From positions 10,078 through 74,077 of the forward strand of contig JAVBQA010000058.1 in assembly GCA_031549325.1 (NCBI GenBank): a DNA stretch of 64,000 bases. Reading direction: 5' to 3'. A model generated the notes under the pieces. That model was not told the DNA's origin. It made no database searches and worked only from the letters and a program-made list of their open reading frames with translations. Position 1 is the stretch's first letter; the number at the start of each line of letters is the position of its first letter. Below are positions 1 to 8,628 of this stretch, one piece after another. This DNA is from JAJDGF01 sp031549325 (GTDB lineage Bacteria > Bacillota > Clostridia > Christensenellales > Aristaeellaceae). Position numbers and translations under genes: made by a program.

Positions 1-1
1 C

Positions 2-1063
2 TGCGGGGAGTGCAGCGGGGACAACGTCACGGCGCCCCGTATTGAGGAGATGATATTCAACCAGTTTTTGCAGGCAGACACGCTTCAGGCATGGTTTGGT
101 GCCCAGTTGGAATGCCATCTGATCAGTGACCGCGAAGGCCAGCTTGCCATCCTGCACGATGCAACTCTGAATGAACAGCAGATGTGCGAAAAAGTGTATT
201 CCCTTTGTGAGAGCTTCGGCACAGCGCACGGGCAACTGGGTGCGTCACTGCACTTTGGCATCGGTGCTGTGCAGGACTCACTGTGGAAGATCGTTCTATC
301 CGTGGACACCGCGCGACGCGCCGCAAACCGCCGCTTCATTTGCCCGGATCAATCGGTGTTCACAGAGTCAGATGATGATGTCGGATCACTGCCGTTCCTC
401 AGCCGCATCGCCGAGACCCAAAGGGAGATCGCACAGCTGCTGCTCAAACGCGACAACGCCGCGTTGGACGTCATGGTGGATCAATTGACGGAAAGCGTGG
501 TAGCTAAGCTCAAGGACCACGGACTCATTGTACCCTACCTGATTGTGCTGATCTCAGGCGTCCTTGGTCAAGTCGCCCAGGATGGTGTGGATCTTTCGCT
601 GGCGGAGCACACCGTGGCCGCATTTGGCAATAAGAGCAGACATCCGATCAACTCCCGCGACATTGGAGATATGTTCCACCTGCTTTTCGGACAGGTTTTG
701 ACTGCGTTGGATCACTCGCGACATAGCCATCACCAAATGTTGATCCACAAGGTGAAGCTGTATATCGACGACAACCTACAGGATAGCCAACTGCGCTTGG
801 AAAAGATTGCCGATGAAGTCCATGTTACACACTCACACCTCAGCCGAATTTTCAAGCGCTCAGAAGGCATCAACGTCAGCGACTATATCACCCAAAAGCG
901 AATCGAGAAAGCGACCCGCTTGCTTCGCTCCACTTCGGAATCTATCTCCTTCGTGAGTGACCAGGTGGGCTATGCATCCCCATATTACTTCAGTGCCTGC
1001 TTCAGAAAAGTGACCGGAACCACGCCCAGCGAATACCGAAAGTCTGCATCGCCAAATGCATAA
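2..1063 (+). CDS. AraC-type response regulator, C-terminal part (5' end outside window)
   Basis: The reading frame is open to the left edge of the window; an ATG at 50 is only an internal methionine candidate, so I treat the gene as 5'-truncated. The last about 100 residues form two helix-turn-helix motifs of the AraC/XylS family, including the stretches HVTHSHLSRIFKRSEG and VGYASPYYFSACFRKVTG. The part before it contains a GIG-motif region like the degenerate middle domain of YesN-type response regulators, so the missing N-terminus is probably a receiver domain. Likely a transcription activator of a sugar operon lying to the left. The family call for the DNA-binding domain is firm; the receiver domain is inferred because it cannot be seen. 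Confidence 0.8.
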   Translation, partial: CGECSGDNVTAPRIEEMIFNQFLQADTLQAWFGAQLECHLISDREGQLAILHDATLNEQQMCEKVYSLCESFGTAHGQLGASLHFGIGAVQDSLWKIVLSVDTARRAANRRFICPDQSVFTESDDDVGSLPFLSRIAETQREIAQLLLKRDNAALDVMVDQLTESVVAKLKDHGLIVPYLIVLISGVLGQVAQDGVDLSLAEHTVAAFGNKSRHPINSRDIGDMFHLLFGQVLTALDHSRHSHHQMLIHKVKLYIDDNLQDSQLRLEKIADEVHVTHSHLSRIFKRSEGINVSDYITQKRIEKATRLLRSTSESISFVSDQVGYASPYYFSACFRKVTGTTPSEYRKSASPNA

Positions 1064-1633
1064 TTCCAAACTGAACAAATGCTTGTTTACACCCTCCAAG
1101 TATCCCAAAATCGGAACCCACCTTAATGTGTGAGTTGCATCCTGATCAAAGACATCACAAACGGGATGAAATCATCCTCAGAGCCATTGACTGCGGCGGA
1201 GGCGGCTGTGAAAACTGCACTTTCTGCGGCTTGGGCGGCGGCGATCCATGGGCGATGTACCAGCCCTTACATCGACGGCGAAAAGGAATCGCCGAAATCA
1301 ACGCGGATTATGCCGCGAGTTACGTCAGTGGCTGAATCCGGTTTTGTGCTCACAGGATTATTCGGTGAAGTAACTCTGCTGAAACCAATAAACCCTTTAG
1401 CCGACCTTTTACTATTTGTGGACGCAAATCAGTCTAACAGTGCCATGCCGGCACAGGAATTTGCGCCATTTAATTCTCCTAAAACGCCAAGAAATCCCTT
1501 GAAACAAGGACTCTCTGCAGCAGTACCGATTTGGTACTTAGATGCCTTTGTACTCAACAAACGATGCTAAATACGATTCCCGAGGTTTGGACGCAAAAGG
1601 ACGCGTAGCACATCCAAGAGACTCACTTTATAG
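1064..1633. other. Intergenic stretch with no recognisable gene
   Basis: About 570 bases between the regulator and the dead transposase. A plus-strand open frame of 146 codons (1130-1570) exists, but I recognise no domain in it, see no clear ribosome site, and its composition is atypical. I list nothing here beyond possible debris of an older insertion. Confidence 0.5.
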
Positions 1634-2515
1634 TCATCCACCTTGAAAATCAGAGCAAATAGCATCATCCAAGAAGGGGTGATCCAGCAGAATTTTTCTC
1701 AAGTGCCGTTTTAGCCAACCCCAAAAGTGTTCGATGGGGTTCGACTCCGGAGAATACGGCGGCAAGAAAAGCAGGTTCAGACCCGCCCCTTCGGCAAGTG
1801 GATATTACTTGTTTTCCGGTGAAATGAAGCATTATCCATGACAATGACGGTTCCCTCGGGCAGACTAGGCAGCAAGCAGGACTCGAGTCACATCTCAAAA
1901 AGACCACTATCCATTGTGCCGTCATACTGTAATGGAGATATAATCTCCCTACCCATTTGGGCCGCAATAATGCTGGTACGCTTGAACTTTCGACCGCTTA
2001 CCATCCCCATCAGTGGCAGACCACGCTTTGACCAGCCATATTCTCGGTATGGGAAATGGCCGATGCCTGTTTCATTCACGTAAGCAATTCGCTCCGCGGA
2101 GATTTTTGCGATTTCTCCCATATACGTTTCTACTTGCTGCGGTCGTTGTTCTTGACAGCGCTTCGTCTTTTTTTGCGCGCAAACCCAAGCCGCTTTAGTG
2201 CTTTCGCCACAGAAGTTCCTGTGCAGCCAAGTGCCTCAACTTTTTCTTTTAAGTAGGCATCCGGGTGTTCCTTCACATACGCTTGCAGTTTTGCAGGGTC
2301 CGGCTTTTGAAACTACGACAGGGCTTTTTATCCTCCAAGTTCCCTGTCTTCTTGTATAGCTGATGCCACCTGTTTATCGCTGCCATACTGATGTGAAATA
2401 CTTCCCTCGCGTCTCTCTGACTTTGACCTGATTGGAGGTAATCTATCACCTTTTGCCGTAAATCCTTACTATAATGCCATGTCCTTACTTTATCCCTTTT
2501 CGCTCTCGTTTTCAA
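1634..2515 (-). pseudogene. IS630-family transposase, frameshifted
   Basis: Read on the minus strand, pieces of one IS630-type transposase appear in several frames. An N-terminal helix-turn-helix piece (2273-2515) contains the stretch HYSKDLRQKVIDYLQSGQSQ. A linker is readable in a second frame near 2130-2310. A catalytic-core piece (1888-2121) reads YVNETGIGHFPYREYG then KRTSIIAAQ. The C-terminal piece near 1634-1790 reads LPPYSPESNPIEHFWGW and runs to a stop at 1634. The DDE-type core motifs (YVDETG-like, SPxxNPIExFW-like) are preserved but cannot be joined in one frame, so at least two or three indels have inactivated it. The element marks an old insertion beside the large repeat protein. 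Confidence 0.85.
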
Positions 2516-2553
2516 GCTTTTTGACCATAGCCTAATCGGAACGTTTTCGCGCG

Positions 2554-5500
2554 TTATGGAACCTGGTTTTCGGTGAGCTCGGCGGCTACTTCAGGCGCAA
2601 ACCCGGGGGATGGCTCCGGCGTAGGCCCTGGCGCGGGCGGCGTGGTGGCGGTGGGCAGCTTCTTCAGCACGCGCACCTTGCAGCTAGCCACCAGCCCGTT
2701 ACGGGTGGTGCAGCTAATGGTCACCATGCCGGATTTCACGCCCTTGACCTGCCCCGTGGAGGACACAGTGGCGATCTTCTTGTTGGAGCTGCGCCATTTG
2801 AGGCCCGGCTCGGAGCCGTCCAGCGTGGCGATGAGTCGCAGCTTGCCCTTGATCTTGACGTTAGCCTCCGAGTCGCTGAGGGACACCGCACTGGGCAGCG
2901 TCCGAACCAGAATCCGCTTGGTGACGAACTTGCCAGTGTCCAGCGTGGCCGTGACCAAAACCTCGCCATCGCTGATGCCGGTCAGCTTGCCGTCGGCGCT
3001 GATGCTGGCGGCCTCGCCAGCTACTGACCAGCTTATCGTGCGGTAGCCCGCGCCCTTTGGCGACAGCGATACCTTGAGCTGCACCGGCTCGCCGTTGGTG
3101 TAGGCGGTGGCGGAGGCGATCTTCAAGGAAAGCGCCTTCTTCAGCACCTTGACCTTAAAGACGCCAGACACTGTACCCAACTTGGCGGTGATAATGACGG
3201 TCTTGCCCGGCTTCTTGGCGGTGACCAGCCCGGTCTTGCTGACGGACGCGTAACTAGGCGCGCTGCTCTTCCAGCTGACGCCGCTCACCGAGGTGCTGAG
3301 CTGCAGCGTCTGCTTAGCGTACAGCCAGGCCGAAGCTCCTATGTCGCTGTAGATCGTGAGAGTTGTTCCGTTGCCGCCGTTGTTGTCGCCCGGGTACTCG
3401 CCGCCCTCGCCCAGACCCTCGGGGTCGGCCACGGTGATTTCGCAGCGGGCGAACACCTTGTTCTTCGCGGTAGCGGTGATCACAGCCTGACCAACACCCA
3501 CGGCGCTGAGCTTGCCCTCCGCCGACACCGTTACCACTGAGGGCGCGGAACTGAGCCAGGTCAGCTCGGGCTCAGTGGCATCCAGCGGCAGCACGCTAGC
3601 CACCAGAGCGGTGTCCTCGCCGGTCTCCAGCGACAGGCTGGTCTGGCTAAGCTTGACTTCCTTCACCGGCACTGTCACGCGGATCTTGATGGAATGCTTG
3701 ACGCTGCCGTCGGTCTTGAGCGTGCCCACGATGTCAGCGGACCCGGACTTCAGGCCCTTCACTAGCCCGCTGGCGCTGACGGACACCGTGGCGCCGTCGG
3801 AACTGCTCCAGTCCACGTCAACCGTCGTGCCGGCTGGGTAGGACACCGCGCGCAGCTGGAGCATCTTTTCGAGCTCCACCTCGGCGTTCACCGACTGGTC
3901 GTCCAAGGTGGTGACGCGGATGGCGGAGGTGGGCGGCACGATGGTCACGTCCATGGTTCCGGTGATTCCGTTGTCGGCGCGGGCGGTGATCCGCGCGCTG
4001 CCGATGGCCAGCCCTTTCACGCTGCCGTTGGCGCTCACCGAAGCCAGCGTGGGCTGGGAGCTGCTCCAGGTCAGCGTGGGGTTGGTGGCGTTGACGGGAG
4101 TAAGCGTGGTGCTGAGCTTGAGCACCTCACCCACCTGCAACTCCTGGCTGGCAGGCGACAGCGAAATCGCGGTGACCGGGTCGCTGACGCTGAGCTTGAG
4201 CGTAGCAAACAGCGCGCCGTTTTGGGCGTCGCGCGCCATGATCTGGGTCTCGCCGCCGCCCACAGCGCTGAGGTTGCCGTACTGGTCGATGGTAGCCACG
4301 GCAGGCGCGCTGCTGCTCCAAACGTAGCTGCCGGTCACACCGTCCAGCCGCTTGGCGGCGTACTTGGCCGTAGCACCCTTGGCCAGCGTGGCGGGGCCTT
4401 CTACCACCAGCGTCACTCCGCCGTCCAGCAACACGAAAGGAATCGAGTAGTTCTTGGCGTAGGTCTCGGCGAAGCTGTAGGCGTAACCAAACATCTTGAC
4501 GTTGGGGCAGCCGACGAACGCGCCCGAGCCAATGGAGCTGACACTCTTGGGCACGATCACACTGCTGAGCTTCTGGCAGCCCTCGAACGCCAGGTTACCG
4601 ATGCTGCCCACGCCATCTGGAATGGAAATGGTCTCCAACGCGGCGCAGCCCTGGAACGCGTTGGCCACGACCGAGCCGATCCCCGGCTGCAGCTTGATCT
4701 CCTTAATCGAAGCGTAGCCCGGGAACACGTTCTTCATCACCAGCGTGCTGGGGATCGTCAGTTTGGACACGGACGTACAACCAGTGAATGCGCCGCTACC
4801 GATGCTGGTCACCGAGGCCGGGACGCTAAGGGAGGTCAGCGCGCTCATGCCCTGGCAGGCATTGGCGGCGATGCTGGTGCTGCCGGGGCTGAAGCTGAGG
4901 GAGGTGACCTGCTGCAGCTGAGCGGAGCTGAGGAAGCTGGTCAACGCGAACCGACCGGGCAGCGCGATGGACTTCACCGAGGTGCTGAGGTAGAATGCGT
5001 CCTTGTCGATGCTGGTCACCGAGCCGGGCAGCACCAGCCGCTCCAGCGTCATGTTGCCGAAGGCCGCCCTCGGGATGCTGGTCACGCCGTCGGGCACCAC
5101 CAGCTCCTTGAGTGCCTTACAGCCCTGGAACGCCACCTCCTCGATGGTCTTTACCGAGCTTGGCAGCGTGATGCTCTCCAGCTTGGAGCAGCCGTAGAAC
5201 GCGCGGCTGCCGATCTTGGTGACGGAACTGGGCAGCGTGATGCTGGTGAGCCCGGTGACCTCGAAGGTGCCAGACTCAATCCCCGGGCAGGATGCCGGCC
5301 AGTTGAAGCTAGACAGGCCGAAGCACCCAAAGAACGCGCAACTGCCGATCTCGGTTACGCTGTCGGGCACGTTCAGCTCGGTCAGCGCTGAGCAGCTTTC
5401 GAAGGCGTTGTTCCTAATGATCTTCAGCGACGCCGGCACGCCGAGTCCGTTTAGCATCTGACAATCCCAGAACGCGTAACTGCCGATCTCGACCAGCCCA

Positions 5501-7083
5501 GTGGGTAGCGTGACGGTTTTCAGCCTGTAGCACTTGAAGAAGGTGCGTGGCGGCAGCGCGCTGATGGCGCAGCTGATGTTGGCGGTTAGCAGTGCTTCAC
5601 AGCCCTCAAAGGAGCTCCTGCCCATGGCGTTGAGCCCAGCTGGTAGGCTGATAGATTGCAGTTTTGCGCAATCGGCGAACACCGAATCCCCAAGCGTGGT
5701 GACACCCGAAGGGATCGCAATGCCCTCCAGCCCGCTCTTGGAGAAGGCGAAAGTGCCGATGGACTTCACCCCCGAGGGAATGGTCAGCGTGCTAAGCTGC
5801 GAGCACCAGCTGAACAGCGAGGCCGGGATCGTGGTTAGCGAGGAAGGCAGCTTGGCAGAAGCCAGATTGGTGCAGCCGCTGAACGCGAACTCGCCAAGGT
5901 TGGTGACGCTTTCGGGCACCGTCACGCTCTGCAGATTGACACACTTGCCGAAGGCGTTGTAGCCGATCTTCGTTAGTCCGTTGGGCAATGTGATCTGGGT
6001 AAACCCACTACAGCGCAGGAACGCAGCCTCGCCGATCTGGGTAAGAGAGTTTGGGAGCTGCAGCGACGTCAACGCCACGCAGTTCTCGAACGCGTACGCG
6101 CCGATGCTGGTGAGGCCCTGCGGCAGCTCCACTGCCTCTAAATCGTAGCAATTCTGGAACATCTTGTCAGCCAAGCTGGTCGAGCCAGCGCGCACGCGCA
6201 CCTTGGTGATGCCGGAGCCGTAGGTGCTATAATAGTAGGATCGGGCGAACACGTAGTTATCGCCGGGCACCTCCACGAACCCCAAGTTGGTGCAGCCGGT
6301 GAACACGTAGTTGTTCAGACGAGCCAAGGAGTTCGGGAACTTCACGCCGGTCAGCGAGCTACAGCCTCTGAAGCTGGCCTCGTCCAGGATTTTGAGGCCC
6401 TCGTGCAGCGCGATCGCGGGCAGGCTCGAGCAGCCCTCGAACGCCGACACTCCGATGTAAGTCACACTGGAGGGCATACTGACACTGGTCAGCGCCGTGC
6501 AGCCCTTGAAGCTCATGGCGGGCACGCTGGTCAGCCCGCTGCTCAGCCGAGCGCTCTTCAGCGACGCGCAATTCAAAAACGCGCCCATCTCCAGCCGCGT
6601 GCAGGCGTCGGGCACGCTGACGCTGGTCAGGTTCGCGCAGCGGGCAAACGCCTCTTTCTCGATGGTGTGAAGCCCACTGGGCAAGCTGATCTCGGCGATG
6701 GCCGTGCCGTCGAAGGCGTTTTGGCCGATGTAGTTCAGGCTGGAGGGTAGGCTAACGCTGGCCAGCGCAGAGCAGCCCTTGAACGCGCTCCCACTCACAG
6801 CGATCACACCCTCGGGGATGGTCACCGAACTCAGCGACGCGTTGCCCTTAAACGCGTCGCTGGAGATAGCGTTCACTGGATAGATGTTCTCGCCGTCGCT
6901 CAACATGGACGGAATCACCACGTCGCCGCCCGGGCCGCTGTATTTCTCGATGGTGGCTTTACCGTCCGACAGGTAGAACCGGTAGTCTCCGTCCACGGCG
7001 GCGCAGGCGCTGTTCGTGCCCAAAACCGTCACCAACGTCAGCGCGAACAGCGCCAGCAGGGGGGCCTTTATCCAGTGTTTCAT
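2554..7083 (-). CDS. Giant secreted LRR_5 (BspA-type) and Big_2 repeat protein
   Basis: 1509 residues. A signal peptide covers roughly residues 1-29, ending in NSACAA. Residues about 60-880 are roughly 35 leucine-rich repeats of about 23 residues of the BspA/LRR_5 kind (recurring pattern AFxGCxxLxSVxLPxxVTxIG). About seven bacterial Ig-like Big_2 domains follow (about 890-1475; recurring WSSS...VSxxGxVxG). A Pro-rich tail (TPPAPGPTPEPSPG) closes it. I see no LPxTG sorting signal, transmembrane helix or cell-wall-binding repeat, so how it stays on the surface is unclear. BspA-type proteins commonly act in adhesion; that role is an inference. GAGG lies 7 bases before the ATG. Transposase remnants lie on both sides. 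Confidence 0.9.
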   Translation of the reverse strand: MKHWIKAPLLALFALTLVTVLGTNSACAAVDGDYRFYLSDGKATIEKYSGPGGDVVIPSMLSDGENIYPVNAISSDAFKGNASLSSVTIPEGVIAVSGSAFKGCSALASVSLPSSLNYIGQNAFDGTAIAEISLPSGLHTIEKEAFARCANLTSVSVPDACTRLEMGAFLNCASLKSARLSSGLTSVPAMSFKGCTALTSVSMPSSVTYIGVSAFEGCSSLPAIALHEGLKILDEASFRGCSSLTGVKFPNSLARLNNYVFTGCTNLGFVEVPGDNYVFARSYYYSTYGSGITKVRVRAGSTSLADKMFQNCYDLEAVELPQGLTSIGAYAFENCVALTSLQLPNSLTQIGEAAFLRCSGFTQITLPNGLTKIGYNAFGKCVNLQSVTVPESVTNLGEFAFSGCTNLASAKLPSSLTTIPASLFSWCSQLSTLTIPSGVKSIGTFAFSKSGLEGIAIPSGVTTLGDSVFADCAKLQSISLPAGLNAMGRSSFEGCEALLTANISCAISALPPRTFFKCYRLKTVTLPTGLVEIGSYAFWDCQMLNGLGVPASLKIIRNNAFESCSALTELNVPDSVTEIGSCAFFGCFGLSSFNWPASCPGIESGTFEVTGLTSITLPSSVTKIGSRAFYGCSKLESITLPSSVKTIEEVAFQGCKALKELVVPDGVTSIPRAAFGNMTLERLVLPGSVTSIDKDAFYLSTSVKSIALPGRFALTSFLSSAQLQQVTSLSFSPGSTSIAANACQGMSALTSLSVPASVTSIGSGAFTGCTSVSKLTIPSTLVMKNVFPGYASIKEIKLQPGIGSVVANAFQGCAALETISIPDGVGSIGNLAFEGCQKLSSVIVPKSVSSIGSGAFVGCPNVKMFGYAYSFAETYAKNYSIPFVLLDGGVTLVVEGPATLAKGATAKYAAKRLDGVTGSYVWSSSAPAVATIDQYGNLSAVGGGETQIMARDAQNGALFATLKLSVSDPVTAISLSPASQELQVGEVLKLSTTLTPVNATNPTLTWSSSQPTLASVSANGSVKGLAIGSARITARADNGITGTMDVTIVPPTSAIRVTTLDDQSVNAEVELEKMLQLRAVSYPAGTTVDVDWSSSDGATVSVSASGLVKGLKSGSADIVGTLKTDGSVKHSIKIRVTVPVKEVKLSQTSLSLETGEDTALVASVLPLDATEPELTWLSSAPSVVTVSAEGKLSAVGVGQAVITATAKNKVFARCEITVADPEGLGEGGEYPGDNNGGNGTTLTIYSDIGASAWLYAKQTLQLSTSVSGVSWKSSAPSYASVSKTGLVTAKKPGKTVIITAKLGTVSGVFKVKVLKKALSLKIASATAYTNGEPVQLKVSLSPKGAGYRTISWSVAGEAASISADGKLTGISDGEVLVTATLDTGKFVTKRILVRTLPSAVSLSDSEANVKIKGKLRLIATLDGSEPGLKWRSSNKKIATVSSTGQVKGVKSGMVTISCTTRNGLVASCKVRVLKKLPTATTPPAPGPTPEPSPGFAPEVAAELTENQVP

Positions 7084-7135
7084 TGCGATACCTCATCATT
7101 TGCCGGGCACATATCCCCTGCCCAATTTTTACATA

Positions 7136-7163
7136 ATTGTATCACAAACCATTCACATTGTAT
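7136..7163 (-). promoter_or_regulatory. Candidate direct-repeat operator upstream of the LRR gene
   Basis: ATTGTAT occurs twice, at 7136-7142 and 7157-7163, 21 bases (two helical turns) apart, about 50-80 bases upstream of the LRR start codon. That spacing is common for AraC-family activators. The same heptamer occurs at 17889-17895 in the kinase/transporter promoter region. The sequence is AT-rich, so chance is possible. Confidence 0.3.
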
Positions 7164-7247
7164 ATTCATCCTTCAACACATCATGTAAATCCTTTGTGGA
7201 GAACCTGTGTCGTTCACCGCTCTTTTTCCACGAAGCACCTGGTCGGT

Positions 7248-7493
7248 CTAGAACGACTGCAGCCTGTCAAGGAACCCCACCCTCAGCGAATCGCGAAGCG
7301 CCATCTTCACCAGCACCACCGGATCCGCCCCCGGCCGCCCGTTGTCCTCGCTGTATTGGTGCTCCACCATCCCGTACACCCGCTCGAAGTCCACCACCAG
7401 CTCGATCTTTCGCAGCAGGTGCTCCGCCGGCACCAAGCCCTCGATGTCTACCACCTTCACATGTCCGCGCAGATCAGCCGCTCGCTCTAGCAT
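7248..7493 (-). pseudogene. IS1182/IS5-like transposase, N-terminal remnant
   Basis: 81 codons matching the N-terminal (DUF772-like) part of IS1182/IS5-group transposases: the stretch LVPAEHLLRKIELVVDF, then YSEDNGRPGADPVVLVKMAL. After VVLVKMAL the frame leaves the family pattern and stops, so the catalytic DDE part is missing. This is a fragment left between the LRR gene and the rhamnoside operon. Confidence 0.8.
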
Positions 7494-7556
7494 CTTTCAT
7501 CACCAACCTCATTATACCAAAAGGCCGCTCCTTCGCGACCTTCTTTGACTGCCTGG

Positions 7557-7585
7557 GGTCTTGAAAACCAAGTGTTTTCAAGACC
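7557..7585. terminator. Perfect 12-bp inverted repeat, probable terminator
   Basis: GGTCTTGAAAAC and GTTTTCAAGACC flank a 5-base loop just downstream of the last gene of the minus-strand rhamnoside operon. The T-run (TTTT) lies on the plus-strand side only, so as an intrinsic terminator it best stops plus-strand transcription. On the minus strand it may act as a 3'-end stabiliser. Confidence 0.55.
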
Positions 7586-7623
7586 TTTTCTCCCGTTGCG
7601 CGAAGAGAACCCTATATTCCGGG

Positions 7624-8628
7624 TCACTCCATCGCTTTCTCACAATACTCGCGGTACAGCCGCAGATAGGTTCCATACTGTGCCAGCGTGACGCTCGGCG
7701 GCGTTTGGTGGTCAACGGAGGGGATAAAACCACCTTTTCGCATCTGGGGCAGCAGCCGCTCAAACTCGGCGCGCATCGCGGTTTCTCCCAGCGGCATCGC
7801 CATCTTGTCGTAGTGCCCAATAAACAGAAAGTCCGGATGATCTGCCCGTAGCCGCGCGATATCCACGCCCGCCTGGCGCTCCAGCGGCAGCACGCCTTCG
7901 ATGCCCGCACGCCGGAACCAGGGAATCATCCGCGTCACATCCCCGTCTGAATCCACAAACACCTTTGTGCCGCGCGATTTGACGAACGGAATCACTTTAT
8001 GGTAGTACGGCAGCAGGAACTCGTCGAACATCTCTTCTGACAGCATCGGCCCAAGGTTGTAGCTCATGTCCTCGGCGAACGTCATGAAATCCGGCGTGAA
8101 TACCTCAAACACCCGCTCAAACACGCGCAGCATGTAATCGGAGATGTCGCTGTTGATCCGGTGCAGCAGCTCTGGATTGTCGTAAAACGCGTACAGATGC
8201 GGCTCAATCCCCAGCAGGTTGCGCGGCCCCCAGAAGAAGCCATCCATCGTCACCCAGGTGATGGCTTCACCGCTCTGCTGATGCCGGGCAATGGATTCAA
8301 TCCGTTCGGAGCTGACCGGATCCTGGGGATACAGTGTGGGCAGCGCGCGCTCATAGCCCTCCATGTCGAAAATTCTCGGCGCGCCGTGGCTCCCAGGTTT
8401 GGGTGTGTCCGCCGTGTCCATGCGCACCCACAGCTGCATCTGCAGATCCAGCCCCAACTGCCGCTGCAGCGCCTCCCCCTCCGTCAAGCCGCGCGCAGGC
8501 CCAATGGACAGCCCCTGCCGCTTCCAGTTCCCGATGGTTGCGTCCCACCAGCTTGCCCATTCGATCATCGGCAGCCTGTCCGCCGCCTCAAAGCGCATCA
8601 CGCGCTGAAATCGCTCCCTCGTTGTCAT
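7624..8628 (-). CDS. URO-D / methylcobamide methyltransferase-family protein
   Basis: 334 residues of the uroporphyrinogen decarboxylase (URO-D) fold, starting MTTRERFQRVMRFEAADRLP as in MtaA/CmuA-like members. It is the last gene of the rhamnoside operon, and its ATG overlaps the stop of the GH78 gene (TGATG), so the two are translationally coupled. No other heme or corrinoid gene is nearby, so true heme-pathway decarboxylation is unlikely. Similar URO-D-like proteins are often found in carbohydrate clusters with unknown function; the superfamily also includes corrinoid-dependent methyl transferases. Handling of a methylated sugar is possible but unproven. Confidence 0.8.
   Translation of the reverse strand: MTTRERFQRVMRFEAADRLPMIEWASWWDATIGNWKRQGLSIGPARGLTEGEALQRQLGLDLQMQLWVRMDTADTPKPGSHGAPRIFDMEGYERALPTLYPQDPVSSERIESIARHQQSGEAITWVTMDGFFWGPRNLLGIEPHLYAFYDNPELLHRINSDISDYMLRVFERVFEVFTPDFMTFAEDMSYNLGPMLSEEMFDEFLLPYYHKVIPFVKSRGTKVFVDSDGDVTRMIPWFRRAGIEGVLPLERQAGVDIARLRADHPDFLFIGHYDKMAMPLGETAMRAEFERLLPQMRKGGFIPSVDHQTPPSVTLAQYGTYLRLYREYCEKAME

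Noticed and set aside
1130..1570. 146-codon plus-strand frame
   Set aside because: No family, no ribosome site and next to a decayed insertion sequence; not supportable as a gene.
4222..5391. 389-codon plus-strand frame with repeats
   Set aside because: Mirror of the LRR region; repetition comes from the LRR units.
2600..6900. Regular repeats that might be a CRISPR array or tandem satellite
   Set aside because: Units are in-frame, degenerate, about 69 bases, and encode LRR/Big_2 domains; no direct exact repeats with unique spacers.
7624..8628. Heme biosynthesis gene hemE
   Set aside because: Context is a glycosidase operon, and the N-terminus is closer to the MtaA/CmuA-like branch; no other heme genes are present.
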